A stretch of DNA of 64,000 nt, taken from the NCBI RefSeq assembly GCF_965208925.1, contig NZ_OZ242364.1, positions 2,852,001 to 2,916,000 of the forward strand, in the 5' to 3' direction. The translations under genes were made by a program, and so were the position numbers. The notes under the pieces were generated by a model, which saw nothing but the letters and a program-made list of their open reading frames with translations, made no database searches and was not told the DNA's origin. Positions 15,897 to 23,433 of this stretch are shown here, in pieces. The DNA is from Poriferisodalis sp965208925. GTDB taxonomy: Bacteria > Actinomycetota > Acidimicrobiia > Acidimicrobiales > Poriferisodalaceae. Position 1 is the stretch's first letter; every line of letters starts with the position of its first letter.

Positions 15897-17531
15897 ATGC
15901 TGCCTGATCTGCTGGTCCCGCTCGGGCTCCTGATTGTCGTGGCCAAGCTCCTCGAGGGGCTGCTGGGACGACTCGGCCTGAGTTCGATCGTCGCGTATGC
16001 GCTGACCGGCATCCTGCTGGGTCCTGTCTTCGGCGTGGTCGAGCCCACCAGTGAGCTGCAGATCTTCCTGGGACTGGGAATCTTCGTGCTGTTCTTCGTC
16101 ATCGGCTTCGACGAGATCGATGTGCGCGGCTTCGTATCGATCATCCGCGGCCGCTACTTTGCCGCCGCACTCATCTCTGTCGCCATCTCCACGGCGGTCT
16201 CCCTGTCGGTCACCTCGGACATCTTCGGCCTGAGCTTCTCGCTCGGCCTTCCGACGACCGACGCGCTCGCCCTGGCGGGCGTGCTGTCGCTCTCCAGCTT
16301 GGGCCTGGTGGCCAAGGTGCTCTCCGACAGCGGTCAGCTGCGCGAGCGCATCGGTCTCAAGATCTTCGCGGTCGTGCTCATCGCCGAGATCATGGCGCTG
16401 CTGGTGGTCGGCTTCACGGTCGGCGAACATGCCGAAGCTTCCGATGCCGCCGCGATCGTCCGGCTGATCGCCCAGATCGTCGGTTTCGTCCTGATTGCCT
16501 GGCTGCTGTCGGCTCGCGTGCTCCCTGCGGCTATCTCGCTGCTGCAACGCATCTTCGACGTGCCGCAGCTGTCGTTCGGCCTGCTGCTGGGCGGTCTGTT
16601 CTTGGTAGTGGTCGGTGCGGAGCGCATGGGTCTGCATGGCAGCATCGGGGCACTGCTCTTCGGCGCCGCTCTGTCGGGCCTGCCTGAGCAAGTGCGCAAC
16701 GACATCATGCCCGGATTCCGCAGCGCGTCTGAAGGCCTGTTCGTGCCGCTGTTCTTCGCTTCAGCCGGGCTGTACTTGGACCTGTCGTTCCTGGATCAGC
16801 CGCTGACCACCATCGTCGCTCTGGTCGTCATCCCGCTGGCGGGCAAATTCGCCGGGGCCTTCATCGGTACGTTCCTGGTACGCATCGACGTGCCGTTGAC
16901 GATGGCCACGGGTCTGATGGCCAAGGGCGTTGCCGAGGTTGCGTTCCTGCTGGTGATGCTGGAACAGGGTGTGATCGGTGCGGATGTCTTCTCGCTGCTC
17001 GTGCTCGTCATGCTCGGGTACATGCTGGTGATGCCGCCGCTCATCACCGCCGCGGTCGAGCGTGCCCGGACCAGCAAGGTGCGGGTGGCTCCGCACTCCA
17101 TGCCGCCGTCGTTCGCTCGCTACGCGCTCGCTGACGTCCGGGTGGGCAGCTTGCTGGACGCGACTCGCGAGCTGCCAGGTCCAAACGTGACGGTCGAGGA
17201 GCTCCTTGCGGAGTGGACCGTGCCTGGCCACACCGACTATGTCGTGGCGTCCGACGGCGAGGTGGAGGGCGTCGTCTCGCTTTCTCGACTCCGAAGGGTT
17301 CGGCGCGGCAGCCGGCCCACGACGCCGCTGCGTGCGGTGATGCGCCCGTGCCCGATGGCAGCCCGCCCCGATGAGCCCATCAGCGACGTGCTCGAACGCA
17401 TGGCCAAGTACGCCATCAGTGTGACGCCAGTAGTGGACGGACCCGACGGAGATTTCTGCGGCACCGTCGCAACCCACGACGTCATCGACCTGCTGCTGCT
17501 GATGGACGAGATCAAGCCGCAGTCCGACTGA
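15897..17531 (+). CDS. CPA2-family cation/proton antiporter with C-terminal CBS domains
   Basis: 544 residues. The first 390 hold about 12 hydrophobic helices of the KefB/Na+-H+ exchanger type, with LSSIVAYALTGILLGPVFGV early and a GLPTTDALALAGVLSLSSLG helix. In place of the TrkA-N domain there is a pair of CBS-like repeats (about 420-540): DYVVASDGEVEGVVSLSRL, then ISVTPVVDGPDGDFCGTVAT. CBS pairs often sense adenine nucleotides, so ligand gating is plausible. It would exchange K+ or Na+ for protons across the inner membrane. The neighbours give no further hint. Confidence 0.88.
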   Translation: MLPDLLVPLGLLIVVAKLLEGLLGRLGLSSIVAYALTGILLGPVFGVVEPTSELQIFLGLGIFVLFFVIGFDEIDVRGFVSIIRGRYFAAALISVAISTAVSLSVTSDIFGLSFSLGLPTTDALALAGVLSLSSLGLVAKVLSDSGQLRERIGLKIFAVVLIAEIMALLVVGFTVGEHAEASDAAAIVRLIAQIVGFVLIAWLLSARVLPAAISLLQRIFDVPQLSFGLLLGGLFLVVVGAERMGLHGSIGALLFGAALSGLPEQVRNDIMPGFRSASEGLFVPLFFASAGLYLDLSFLDQPLTTIVALVVIPLAGKFAGAFIGTFLVRIDVPLTMATGLMAKGVAEVAFLLVMLEQGVIGADVFSLLVLVMLGYMLVMPPLITAAVERARTSKVRVAPHSMPPSFARYALADVRVGSLLDATRELPGPNVTVEELLAEWTVPGHTDYVVASDGEVEGVVSLSRLRRVRRGSRPTTPLRAVMRPCPMAARPDEPISDVLERMAKYAISVTPVVDGPDGDFCGTVATHDVIDLLLLMDEIKPQSD

Positions 17532-17573
17532 GCACGCAGAACTCGCAGAGCGATGCCCGGTACGGTTTGCGCC

Positions 17574-18479
17574 ATGACACTCGCCGAAGTTGCCCCGTCC
17601 GCCAGCGACGTCATCACGGACAGCCAGCGTGCTGACTACGAGGCGAATGGCTACCTGTGCCTGCCGGGCTTTGTCGGGTCAGACTGGCTCGGCGAGCTTC
17701 GCTCGGTGACGGCAGAGTTCGTCGAGGCCAGCCGCTCGCAGACTGCATCGGGCAAGGTGTTCGACCTCGAACCCACCCACACCTCTGACGCTCCACGGCT
17801 GCGGCGGCTCATCTCACCGGTCGACCAGCACCCTTCGTACGCACGATTCACCTTCGAGGGACCGCCCGCACAGCTCGCTTCGGCGCTGCTGGGCGGACCG
17901 GTGCGCTACCACCACTCCAAGCTCAACTTCAAGTGGTCTGGCGGTGGCGAGGAGGTGAAGTGGCACCAGGACATCCAGTTCTGGCCTCACACCGATTTCA
18001 CGCCCTTGACCATCGGCGTGTATCTCGAAGACGTCGATGCCGAGATGTCCCCGATGGGCGTGCTGCCGGGCAGCCACCGCGGCCCGCTGTTCGACCAGTA
18101 CGCGCCGGACGGAAGCTGGGCGGGGTCCATGGCCGATGCCGACGTTGCGACCTTGGATCTCGACCGGATGGTGTATCTCGGCGGTCCGGCCGGATCGGTC
18201 ACGGTGCACAACTGCTGCATGATTCACGGCTCGCTGCCCAACAACTCGCCACGGCCCAGACCGCTGCTGCTGCAGACCTATTCGGCAGTCGACTCCTACC
18301 CCATCAGCCACATCGGCGCGAACGGCGTGCTCGGCTTGAGCGGTGGTCGGATCTGCGGCGGAGAGGCTTCACAGATGCTCACCGTCGACGGCCGCCAGAT
18401 GCATGGTGCGCCTGACTGGTCCCGCAAGGGACCGCCGACGATCTTCGGCTCCCAGCAGAAGGACCACGCTGAGGGCTGA
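17574..18479 (+). CDS. Phytanoyl-CoA dioxygenase (PhyH) family oxygenase
   Basis: 301 residues from ATG 17574. The iron-binding HxD is in KWHQDIQFWPHTD, and the distal His and the 2-oxoglutarate-binding Arg lie in MIHGSLPNNSPRPRPLLLQ. The N-terminus has the family's ADYEANGYLCLPGF helix-strand. Such enzymes hydroxylate an unactivated carbon using Fe(II), O2 and 2-oxoglutarate; substrates range from phytanoyl-CoA to ectoine. The gene sits between an antiporter and a kinase fusion with which it may share a transcript, since only 41 bases separate it from the kinase. Substrate unknown. Confidence 0.9.
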   Translation: MTLAEVAPSASDVITDSQRADYEANGYLCLPGFVGSDWLGELRSVTAEFVEASRSQTASGKVFDLEPTHTSDAPRLRRLISPVDQHPSYARFTFEGPPAQLASALLGGPVRYHHSKLNFKWSGGGEEVKWHQDIQFWPHTDFTPLTIGVYLEDVDAEMSPMGVLPGSHRGPLFDQYAPDGSWAGSMADADVATLDLDRMVYLGGPAGSVTVHNCCMIHGSLPNNSPRPRPLLLQTYSAVDSYPISHIGANGVLGLSGGRICGGEASQMLTVDGRQMHGAPDWSRKGPPTIFGSQQKDHAEG

Positions 18480-18520
18480 ACTGCGGACTGCACTGGATTT
18501 GAGCGCCGCCCAGGGAGTGC

Positions 18521-20095
18521 GTGGTGACCGGTGATCGTCAGCATCGGTTGCCGGACTTCTTCGAAGCGCTCGATGCAGTTGTCCGCCGTGAGATAGCCGA
18601 TTGCGCCGGTCTGGAGGACGCTGAACGCCTGAGCGGCGGCGCCAGCATGGAGACATACCGGCTGCGCTGTCGCCGTATGTCGGATGCTGCGGTCACCTTC
18701 GACATCTGCCTGCGCCGGGGGCCTGACGGCGAAGATCGTGAGGGCGACAACGTCACGGGCGTAGCAGCCGAGGCGCTGTGCATGAGCACGGCCCGCTCGG
18801 CCGGCGTTCCCGAACCCGAGGTGCTGTACGTGCTGCAGGACACTGACGGCATCGGCGCAGGGTTCCTCATGGAATGGCTAGACGGCGTGACCTTGGGTGC
18901 CCGCATCGCTCGAGCACCGGAGATGGCCGGAGCGCGTTCACGGCTGGCCTTCCAGTGCGGGCAGGAAATGGCACGCATCCACGGCATCGATCTAGAGGCG
19001 ACCGGCTTGGCGGAGGCGTTGCGCAGGGTCGATCCAGGTGAGTACCTGGCCGAGTCGTGGGACCGCTACAGGGAGATGCCCACTCCTCAGCCGATGATCG
19101 ACTTCGCGGGTCGGTGGCTCACCGAGCAGCTGGAAGGCCGCGGGCCGGTCGAACTCACGCTGGTGCACAACGACTTCCGCAACGGCAACGTCATGGTCGA
19201 CGCCGACGAGGGCCTCAACGCGGTGCTCGACTGGGAGACGGCACACATTGGCGACCCGATGCGCGACCTGGGTTGGATGTGCACCAACTCATGGCGGTTC
19301 GGGCAGCGTCACCTGCCCGTCGGCGGTTTCGGGCACTACGAGGATCTGTTCGCCGGATATGAGAGCGTGGCCGGTCACCCTGTCGATCGGGACCGTGTGC
19401 AGTACTGGGAAGTGTTCGGCTCGTTCTGGTGGGCGGTGGGCTGCCTCGGCATGGCTGATCGCTACCGGATCGGCTCCGATGCCACTGTGGAGCGGCCCGG
19501 CATCGGCCGGCGCAGCTCGGAGTGCCAGCTCGACTGCGTGAACCTCATCATTCCCGGACCCATCGAATTCCTCCCCGCCGTGTCTGAACTTGGTCTCCTC
19601 GAACCCGACTTCGGCCGCCGGCCGAGTGAGCCGTCGGCGCTTGGGGGCAGCCACACCAGTGCTGCCGCACATGCCGCGGCAGGCGACATGCCCCGCATGG
19701 ACGAGCTGCTCGAGAGCGTGCGCGACTTCCTGCACGGCGAGGTCCGCCAAGCCACCGAGGGACGCACGAACTTCCTCGCTCTCGTGGCTGGCAATTCGAT
19801 CGACATCGCGCTGCGGGAACGCCTGATCGGCCCGCAGCTGCATCGTTACGAGCTCGACCGACTCACCGCTCTGGTAGGCGACGCGGCACTGCCGGCAAAC
19901 TCAGCGCGCTCGGGGGACGCTGCAGTCGCCGAGCAGGTGACTGCCTTGCGCTGGAAGCTCGTGCACGCGCTGCGGAAGGGCTCGATGCCGCTGGACGAAC
20001 CCGGTCTAGCGGACTACCTGCGCACCGCGGCCGCACACCAAGTGGCGATCGATCAGCCCAAGTACTCAGCCTTCCGTCACATCGCCGGTCAGTGA
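18521..20095 (+). CDS. APH-like phosphotransferase fused to a DUF6285-like C-terminal domain
   Basis: 524 residues. Residues 1-355 are an aminoglycoside phosphotransferase/ACAD10-type kinase with an intact catalytic loop VHNDFRNGNVMVD and the metal-binding VLDWETAHIGDPMRDLGW. After a low-complexity joint near 370-390 comes a 110-residue helical domain (MDELLESVRDFLHGEV to the end) resembling DUF6285, which is normally a separate small protein next to such kinases. In Pseudomonas levulinate catabolism the kinase LvaA needs the small protein LvaB. I believe LvaB belongs to this family; if so the gene is a natural LvaA-LvaB fusion acting on 4-hydroxyacyl-CoA. GTG 18521 follows a CAGGGAG site. 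Confidence 0.82.
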   Translation: MVTGDRQHRLPDFFEALDAVVRREIADCAGLEDAERLSGGASMETYRLRCRRMSDAAVTFDICLRRGPDGEDREGDNVTGVAAEALCMSTARSAGVPEPEVLYVLQDTDGIGAGFLMEWLDGVTLGARIARAPEMAGARSRLAFQCGQEMARIHGIDLEATGLAEALRRVDPGEYLAESWDRYREMPTPQPMIDFAGRWLTEQLEGRGPVELTLVHNDFRNGNVMVDADEGLNAVLDWETAHIGDPMRDLGWMCTNSWRFGQRHLPVGGFGHYEDLFAGYESVAGHPVDRDRVQYWEVFGSFWWAVGCLGMADRYRIGSDATVERPGIGRRSSECQLDCVNLIIPGPIEFLPAVSELGLLEPDFGRRPSEPSALGGSHTSAAAHAAAGDMPRMDELLESVRDFLHGEVRQATEGRTNFLALVAGNSIDIALRERLIGPQLHRYELDRLTALVGDAALPANSARSGDAAVAEQVTALRWKLVHALRKGSMPLDEPGLADYLRTAAAHQVAIDQPKYSAFRHIAGQ

Positions 20096-20126
20096 CCGCG
20101 CCGGCCTGAGCGGGTGCGGCCGCTGC

Positions 20127-20143
20127 AGCCCAGAAGCTGGGCT
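20127..20143. terminator. Stem-loop between convergent genes
   Basis: AGCCCAG, a three-base loop, and CTGGGCT form a perfect seven-pair stem in the gap between the kinase fusion and the DUF1761 gene. No U-tract follows on either strand, so a rho-independent role is uncertain. Its right arm runs two bases into the stop codon of the leftward gene. Confidence 0.45.
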
Positions 20144-20567
20144 AGCGCCACAGCGCGAGCAGCACACCGATGACGCTGTAGGAGATCAGCGGGTAGCCGG
20201 CGTTGATCGCGAGAAGCCTGAAGCTGCGGCCCTCGAAGGCGTAGTTGATGCCGTTGGAGGTGACAACGAAGCCAACAGCGGCGAGCACACCCAGTCCGAG
20301 GCCTTCGCCGAACGAGTCGACATCGAGGCCTTGGCCCAGCAGCGCCAGCGCCAGCGTGAAGACGAATGCCAGCACGATCGCCAGTACGTAGGGGTACCAC
20401 TGACGCGGTGTGCCCTTCATTGCCTCCATGTCCTCATCGGTCAGTCCGACTTCAGCCATCCACGGTTTGGCCAGCGTGCTGTACCACGCGGCACCGAGCA
20501 CTTGGTTGAACACGATCGCCACGACGATCGCCCACCAGTTCAGACTCCCCAGGTCCATCGCATCCAT
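20142..20567 (-). CDS. DUF1761-family membrane protein
   Basis: 141 residues from ATG 20567, with GAGGG about 7 bases upstream; the frame is open to 20606. Four hydrophobic segments are seen. The family pattern is present: NWWAIVVAIVFNQVLGAAWY, then a WMAEVGLTDEDMEAMKG amphipathic stretch, and a TSNGINYAFEGRSFRLLAIN segment near the end. Function is unknown across the family. It is convergent with the kinase fusion and divergent from the secreted HNH protein. Confidence 0.85.
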   Translation of the reverse strand: MDAMDLGSLNWWAIVVAIVFNQVLGAAWYSTLAKPWMAEVGLTDEDMEAMKGTPRQWYPYVLAIVLAFVFTLALALLGQGLDVDSFGEGLGLGVLAAVGFVVTSNGINYAFEGRSFRLLAINAGYPLISYSVIGVLLALWR

Positions 20568-20680
20568 GCGGCTGCCCTCCGCGGCGCTCTTGCTCAACTG
20601 ATGCAAGGAGCGTACGGCTGCGGACAGCGTGTGGGGTCATCCCGCTCACGGGCCATTGCGGGATCTAGCGTCCTGAACGC

Positions 20681-21871
20681 GTGCGGCCATGGGGGCAGAT
20701 CGAGAGCCATCGCATCGCTGCGGGGTGGAAGCTCCGACGCCTGCTGGTGAGCGCCGCGCTGCTCTTTGCTTCCTGTGGCACGGGGACGGACGAACCCGGG
20801 ACAGCTACGGCGAATCAACCGGCTCCTTCGGACACGAATTCTCGCCCCGTGTCGACCGAACCAGAACTCGACACCGCCGTGTCAGTCGCGGCGGATGAAG
20901 CCGACCCTCGGCTCGACAGCGAGTCTGCGAGCGATGACGGTGCCGCCGACGCCACCGAGTCGGCTGACGCCGGCGAGACCATCGTTGAGGAAGAAGATTC
21001 GGAGGCGTTCCCACAGGTCACGTTCCCTGAAGCCACGGTTCGCGATCCCGAGGCAGAAGCCGCCGACCGGGAGCGACGCCAGAGCGTGATCGGCATATTC
21101 GAACGGCTGCGTGTCGAAGCTGAGCACCGAACCGGCTACGACCGGGAGGCGGTCTTCGATGGCTGGCTCTACAGCGGTGGCCGGTCGACACGAGATCGGG
21201 TGCTGGCCGCCGAACAGCTCCCGGACGGCACGTGGTTCTCTGCCTACGACTCGGTGATCGTGCTGGCGGCAGCCGACCTTGACGTCGACCACATCGTGCC
21301 GCTCGCCGAGGCATGGGAATCGGGCGGCCACGGTTGGTCGGCCGACACTTGGACTCGCTTCGGGAACGATCTGGCCGACCCACGTTCGCTCATCGCAGTG
21401 AGCGCGTCGACGAACCGGAGCAAGGGTGCGAGGGACCCACAGGATTGGTGGCCGCCTGAGCCGGGCTACCGCTGCCAGTACGCAGCGGATTGGATTGCGG
21501 TCAAGGCGCGCTGGAGCCTGACGATGGACACCGCCGAGCAGCGATCGATCGATGCCCAGCTCGAGTCCTGCTCTGGCGCCGAGTTCGACTTCAGCCCCCC
21601 AGTGACGGCGAGCGTGACGCTTGCAGGGCCCTCTACGGCAACCGAGGACGAGTCCTCCGCCACTGCAGAGCCCGACGCAGTCCAGGAGGCCGCCGAGGAG
21701 TCCACCGACAACTGCCACCCGGCCTATGAGCCGTGCCTGCCGAACCTGCCGGGAGATGCGCTCAACTGCGGCGACCTGACCGCCGAGCAGAAGCCGGTCC
21801 GGGTCAAGGAGATCGGTGTGGATCCGTACCGGTTGGATCGCGACCGCAACGGCCTGGGCTGCACCTCCTAG
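20681..21871 (+). CDS. Secreted HNH nuclease (DUF1524/GmrSD-like) with C-terminal excalibur-like motif
   Basis: 396 residues. A signal sequence LRRLLVSAALLFASCG ends in a lipobox-like Cys, so this is probably a lipoprotein. Residues 30-125 are an acidic Ser/Thr/Glu linker. The HNH domain follows: DVDHIVPLAEAWESGGHGW, FGNDLADPRSLIAVSASTNR and SKGARDPQDWWPP, with YRCQYAADWIAVK after it. The last 40 residues read LNCGDLTAEQ and DRDRNGLGC, the excalibur calcium-binding pattern. Likely an extracellular DNase, perhaps Ca-dependent. GTG 20681 is the best start. Confidence 0.85.
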   Translation: MRPWGQIESHRIAAGWKLRRLLVSAALLFASCGTGTDEPGTATANQPAPSDTNSRPVSTEPELDTAVSVAADEADPRLDSESASDDGAADATESADAGETIVEEEDSEAFPQVTFPEATVRDPEAEAADRERRQSVIGIFERLRVEAEHRTGYDREAVFDGWLYSGGRSTRDRVLAAEQLPDGTWFSAYDSVIVLAAADLDVDHIVPLAEAWESGGHGWSADTWTRFGNDLADPRSLIAVSASTNRSKGARDPQDWWPPEPGYRCQYAADWIAVKARWSLTMDTAEQRSIDAQLESCSGAEFDFSPPVTASVTLAGPSTATEDESSATAEPDAVQEAAEESTDNCHPAYEPCLPNLPGDALNCGDLTAEQKPVRVKEIGVDPYRLDRDRNGLGCTS

Positions 21872-21901
21872 CCCTGGGCGTGACAGTCGCCGACAGGGCT
21901 A
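21869..21901. terminator. Strong bidirectional stem-loop covering two stop codons
   Basis: TAGCCCTGGGCG pairs with CGCC, a two-base GA bulge, and CAGGGCTA, leaving a seven-base loop (TGACAGT). The stem spans 21869-21901. It begins in the TAG stop of the HNH gene and ends in the TAG stop of the leftward SRPBCC gene. It lies exactly between convergent genes, so it may end both transcripts. There is no obvious U-tract. Confidence 0.65.
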
Positions 21902-22369
21902 TGACTCGGCGGTGGCCTTGATGGCGGCGAGTGTCTCGGCCATGCCGGCACGCACAACGTCCGCCCGTGCTGCGAGCTGCTCGGCACTGAGTGGCTGGAG
22001 CGTCGGCGGCAGCGAGAGCACGTCCCAGACTTCGGTCAGCGATGTGCCGCCGGCATCAGCAGGTGTCATGCGATAGGTCCAGCGCACATACGGTCCTTCA
22101 GGATCGCCCGGCCGAGTCACCCATTCGAAGCACTCCTGCGGCTGTGCCACGGTGACCGTGCAGGGCACGCTCCATTCGCGTTCGCCGATTCGGTTGTGAC
22201 CTTCGAACGTCGAGCCTTCGGTGCCAGGCGTTCCGCCCGTCCAGTCGGCTCCGACGTTCTCGGGGCTCCACTCCCCCATCCGGGTCACATCGGACACCAG
22301 GTCGTAGACGGCCTGCGGAGACGCAGCGATTTCCACACTCGTCTCGTGCTGCATTCCATGAACGGTCAT
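21899..22369 (-). CDS. SRPBCC (START/Bet v1-like) family protein
   Basis: 156 residues from ATG 22369, with an in-frame alternative ATG at 22354; the frame continues to 22609 without family support. The N-terminus HETSVEIAASPQAVYDLVSD and VTRMGEWSP match the polyketide cyclase/SRPBCC fold, followed by VRWTYRMTPADAGGTSLTEV and a long C-terminal helix. These proteins bind hydrophobic ligands in a helix-grip cavity. No ligand can be predicted. It converges on the secreted HNH gene and is divergent, by 163 bases, from the SCO6745-like gene. Confidence 0.82.
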   Translation of the reverse strand: MTVHGMQHETSVEIAASPQAVYDLVSDVTRMGEWSPENVGADWTGGTPGTEGSTFEGHNRIGEREWSVPCTVTVAQPQECFEWVTRPGDPEGPYVRWTYRMTPADAGGTSLTEVWDVLSLPPTLQPLSAEQLAARADVVRAGMAETLAAIKATAES

Positions 22370-22532
22370 GGCACGAACCGTAGTGCGGCCCCGTCGAGTG
22401 GGTTCGGGCTGGTGCCCCACGATGAGCATCGCGTCTCGAAGTCTCGGGCCATACCATGGCGGCCACCTCGGGCGGGTCGTGTAGCCGCCCGCAGGCATCG
22501 ACGCACGAGAGCCACAGGTCCGAGGAGCACAC

Positions 22533-23429
22533 ATGGGCGAGATCCCCCGCAGCGAGGACCGTCGCAGCCCGATCCGGCGGCTGGGGCGGTTCGTCGAGCC
22601 CATCCACACGGTGGCCTATTACTCACCGGAGATCTACGGATTCAACGACGACGGCTTCAAGGGCTGGTGGCATGCGTACTTTGCCTACCGATCCGCTCCC
22701 ATGGGCGCCGTGAGCGCTCCCACCGTGACGTCGGTCTTCTACAACTTCGCGCCGCGCATGGTTTCCCGCGCGGTGCCTGGATGCTGGGACGTCATGGAGC
22801 CCGATGCGGTGCTGGCCCGCTACCGCGAGCTCACCACCGCGTCCATGGGTCGCGCGCTGGGCGACTACCCCGAGCCTGCCGACATCGCCGGTGCTGCAGC
22901 GACGCTGCGCAGCTTCACCGCCGACCTGCCTGCCGGTGCGCGGCCCCTCTACGGCGCCTGGGCACAGCAGCCCTGGCCCAGCGAGGACGGCGGCGATGCC
23001 ACTATGGACCTGTGGCACGGCTGCACGCTGCTGCGGGAGTTCCGCTTCGATGCTCACAACATCGCTCTGGCCGCAGGAAACTTGGATGCGGTTGAGTGTC
23101 ACGTCATGATGACCAGCGGCGGGCACGGCAATGGCGCAACCATCCAGAAGATCCGCGGCTGGACGCTGGATGAATGGGACGCCGCCTGTGCCCGGCTCGT
23201 CGAGCGCGGCTGGATCACCGACGAGGGCACCCAGACCGACGAAGGCAACGCCGCCCGCCGCTCGGTTGAGGCCGAGACCGATCGTCTCTCGCTGGCAGCG
23301 GCCGAAGCACTCGATGCCGGCGATCTCGAAGCGCTGCTGGGTCAGCTGGAACGCGTGATGGACTACCTGGTCACGACCGGCACTGTCTCTGGGACGTGGC
23401 CCCCACCGCACGTCACGGTCGCTTCCTGA
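22533..23429 (+). CDS. SCO6745-family protein
   Basis: 298 residues. The family hallmark is the N-terminal stretch RRLGRFVEPIHTVAYYSPEI, then YAFRSAPMG-like AYFAYRSAPMGAVSAPTV and VFYNFAPRMV. A mid-protein GCTLLREFRFDAHNIALAA and an HGNGATIQKIRGWT pattern follow, with a winged-helix-like end. This family is common in Actinobacteria and its function is unknown; some have suggested a DNA-binding role because of the C-terminal helices. It lies four bases before glnS and is probably cotranscribed with it. Confidence 0.85.
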   Translation: MGEIPRSEDRRSPIRRLGRFVEPIHTVAYYSPEIYGFNDDGFKGWWHAYFAYRSAPMGAVSAPTVTSVFYNFAPRMVSRAVPGCWDVMEPDAVLARYRELTTASMGRALGDYPEPADIAGAAATLRSFTADLPAGARPLYGAWAQQPWPSEDGGDATMDLWHGCTLLREFRFDAHNIALAAGNLDAVECHVMMTSGGHGNGATIQKIRGWTLDEWDAACARLVERGWITDEGTQTDEGNAARRSVEAETDRLSLAAAEALDAGDLEALLGQLERVMDYLVTTGTVSGTWPPPHVTVAS

Positions 23430-23433
23430 ACCT

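Noticed and set aside
15801..16691. 296-codon open frame opposite the antiporter
   Set aside because: Gln/Asp/Arg-rich shadow of a membrane protein gene; no family features.
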